This document shows, piece after piece, positions 19,251-20,137 of a DNA stretch of 20,137 bases. The notes below the pieces were generated by a model. That model saw nothing but the letters and a program-made list of their open reading frames with translations, did not search any database and had not been told where the DNA came from. Position numbers and translations under genes: made by a program. The stretch comes from a virus: the IMG/VR virus record IMGVR_UViG_3300018080_000699, positions 1 to 20,137 of that record; one strand, given 5' to 3'. Position 1 is the stretch's first letter. Every line of letters begins with the position of its first letter.

Positions 19251-20137
19251 ATGTTTCACCAACGCCTGCCCGGCGAAAAATATGACATCGCCGCCACGGA
19301 AATCAACGCCTGGAACCGGGTCGCCGTGCGCGATTCGCTGGCCCGCCGCAAGACGGGCAATGCGCCGGCCGTGATCGACGACGACCCCGTGATCATCAAG
19401 ATCCGGAACGTCTCCGATTACGACGTCCCCCGCCACGGAATCATGGTGCCCGCCGACGGTGAAGATGGTTTCGTCTTTGACCCGGTCAACAACGCGAAGC
19501 AGTTTCGATCCTACCCGCGGGTGGCCTGCGTGACCCCCACGGCCGACGATCGCGGGCGGGCCGTGATTACCCTGCAACCGATCAAGACGGGCAAACATGG
19601 CCGGGCCGTGGTGGCGGGCGCTGCCGTTTGCCAGGTGGACATGCAAAACGAGTCGGATCAATGGGCCGACATCTTCGACGACAACGACCTGCCGGAAACC
19701 ACCCGCAACTCGCGGCTCAAATCCGGCCCGGCCGGGTTCGCCCAGATCATGTCTGTGCAGAGCGGCACGGGGGTCAAATGGGCCATCGTGCGGTTCCCCT
19801 ACCGCGCCACCCACCTGCCCGTCTCCCTCACGCTCAAGAAGCTGGTGTACGACACAACGGACCCGTTTGGCGCGGGAGTCGATCACAAGTTTTCGTTGCA
19901 GCATCCGGGTTCCTGTGTTTGGGACGACGACCCGACCACCCAGGTGGGCGATCTGACGGCCTCCGGCGTGGAGATCACCGACGACGAAACCTATGACGGA
20001 CCAAAGCTGAAACTTGCTAAGGGCCTCTGGGAAATTGAACCGCAGCTGATCTGCCTCGGCTTTGACTTCGCCGCCGGCGTCTCCAGTCACCGCACCTTGG
20101 CCACGTCGGTGACCGACGGACATACGCACAACTATGA
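19251..20137 (+). CDS. Tail-region protein, 5' part, open at window end
   Basis: The frame from ATG 19251 has no stop before the window ends, giving at least 295 residues. No strong ribosome-binding site is seen (ATTTCCGATC precedes it), so the true start could lie slightly elsewhere. The product begins MFHQRLPGEKYDIAATEINA and continues with ARRKTGNAPAVIDDDPVIIK, RNVSDYDVPRHGIMVPADGE, a compact beta region (VACVTPTADDRGRAVITLQP, KHGRAVVAGAAVCQVDMQNE), then KSGPAGFAQIMSVQSGTGVK and WAIVRFP. The VRNxSxxDxPRHGI and AGxxQI-type strands are frequent in beta-rich phage tail or fibre-associated proteins. Further domains probably follow outside the window. The function is unassigned. Confidence 0.7.
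   Translation, partial: MFHQRLPGEKYDIAATEINAWNRVAVRDSLARRKTGNAPAVIDDDPVIIKIRNVSDYDVPRHGIMVPADGEDGFVFDPVNNAKQFRSYPRVACVTPTADDRGRAVITLQPIKTGKHGRAVVAGAAVCQVDMQNESDQWADIFDDNDLPETTRNSRLKSGPAGFAQIMSVQSGTGVKWAIVRFPYRATHLPVSLTLKKLVYDTTDPFGAGVDHKFSLQHPGSCVWDDDPTTQVGDLTASGVEITDDETYDGPKLKLAKGLWEIEPQLICLGFDFAAGVSSHRTLATSVTDGHTHNY

Overview
This window reads as the head and tail morphogenesis part of a tailed-phage (siphovirus-like) genome or prophage. It is GC-rich, every supported gene lies on the + strand, and the genes are tightly packed. Nothing in the sequence proves the host. Intergenic palindrome arrays, small secreted or anchored enzymes and a Sulfotransfer_2-like gene make a planctomycete-type bacterium my best guess, at moderate to low confidence. 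No terminase, integrase, rRNA, tRNA, CRISPR array or IS transposase is visible. Both ends of the window cut through genes.

Layout, left to right. (1) Positions 1-2207 hold the end of a 24-residue-repeat Ala/Thr-rich protein, two small phage-type proteins and a beta-domain protein. (2) Positions 2385-7674 hold the head module: a small W-like protein, a lambda-type portal, an HK97-type prohead protease, a major capsid protein with a long Pro/Ala-rich N-terminus, and a DUF2190-like decoration protein. (3) Positions 7994-11263 hold the connector and tail module: a head-tail connector, two neck or tail-completion proteins, a 44-aa mini-gene, a tail tube protein and a tail assembly chaperone with a probable -1 frameshift (G and GT). 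(4) Positions 11284-15938 hold an accessory block between the chaperone and the tape measure, which are normally neighbours. It encodes a beta-rich structural protein, a two-helix membrane protein, a papain-like peptidase, an anchored Arg-rich protein, a secreted trypsin-like protease and a small sulfotransferase. (5) Positions 16032-20137 hold the tape measure protein and two unrecognised, probably tail or baseplate, proteins, the last one open at the window edge.

The most unusual feature is a family of palindromic units in 18 loci (about 49 units) in almost every intergenic gap. A unit is GTGG, a 9-nt arm, a 3-nt loop, the complementary arm, and about 8 nt of linker. Tandem units repeat every 33 nt, and most arrays end with one unit in inverted orientation. 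Arms vary by compensatory changes, which points to selection on a hairpin. The GGAACTC form has no stop codon in any of six frames and is 11 codons long. In four genes (prohead protease C-terminus, papain-like peptidase, anchored Arg-rich protein, sulfotransferase) an array is read in frame as protein. In the papain-like peptidase it lies between the catalytic His and Asn, and in the sulfotransferase between the two PAPS-binding motifs. This resembles the Rickettsia palindromic elements that insert into open reading frames. I consider it the best candidate for something undescribed here.
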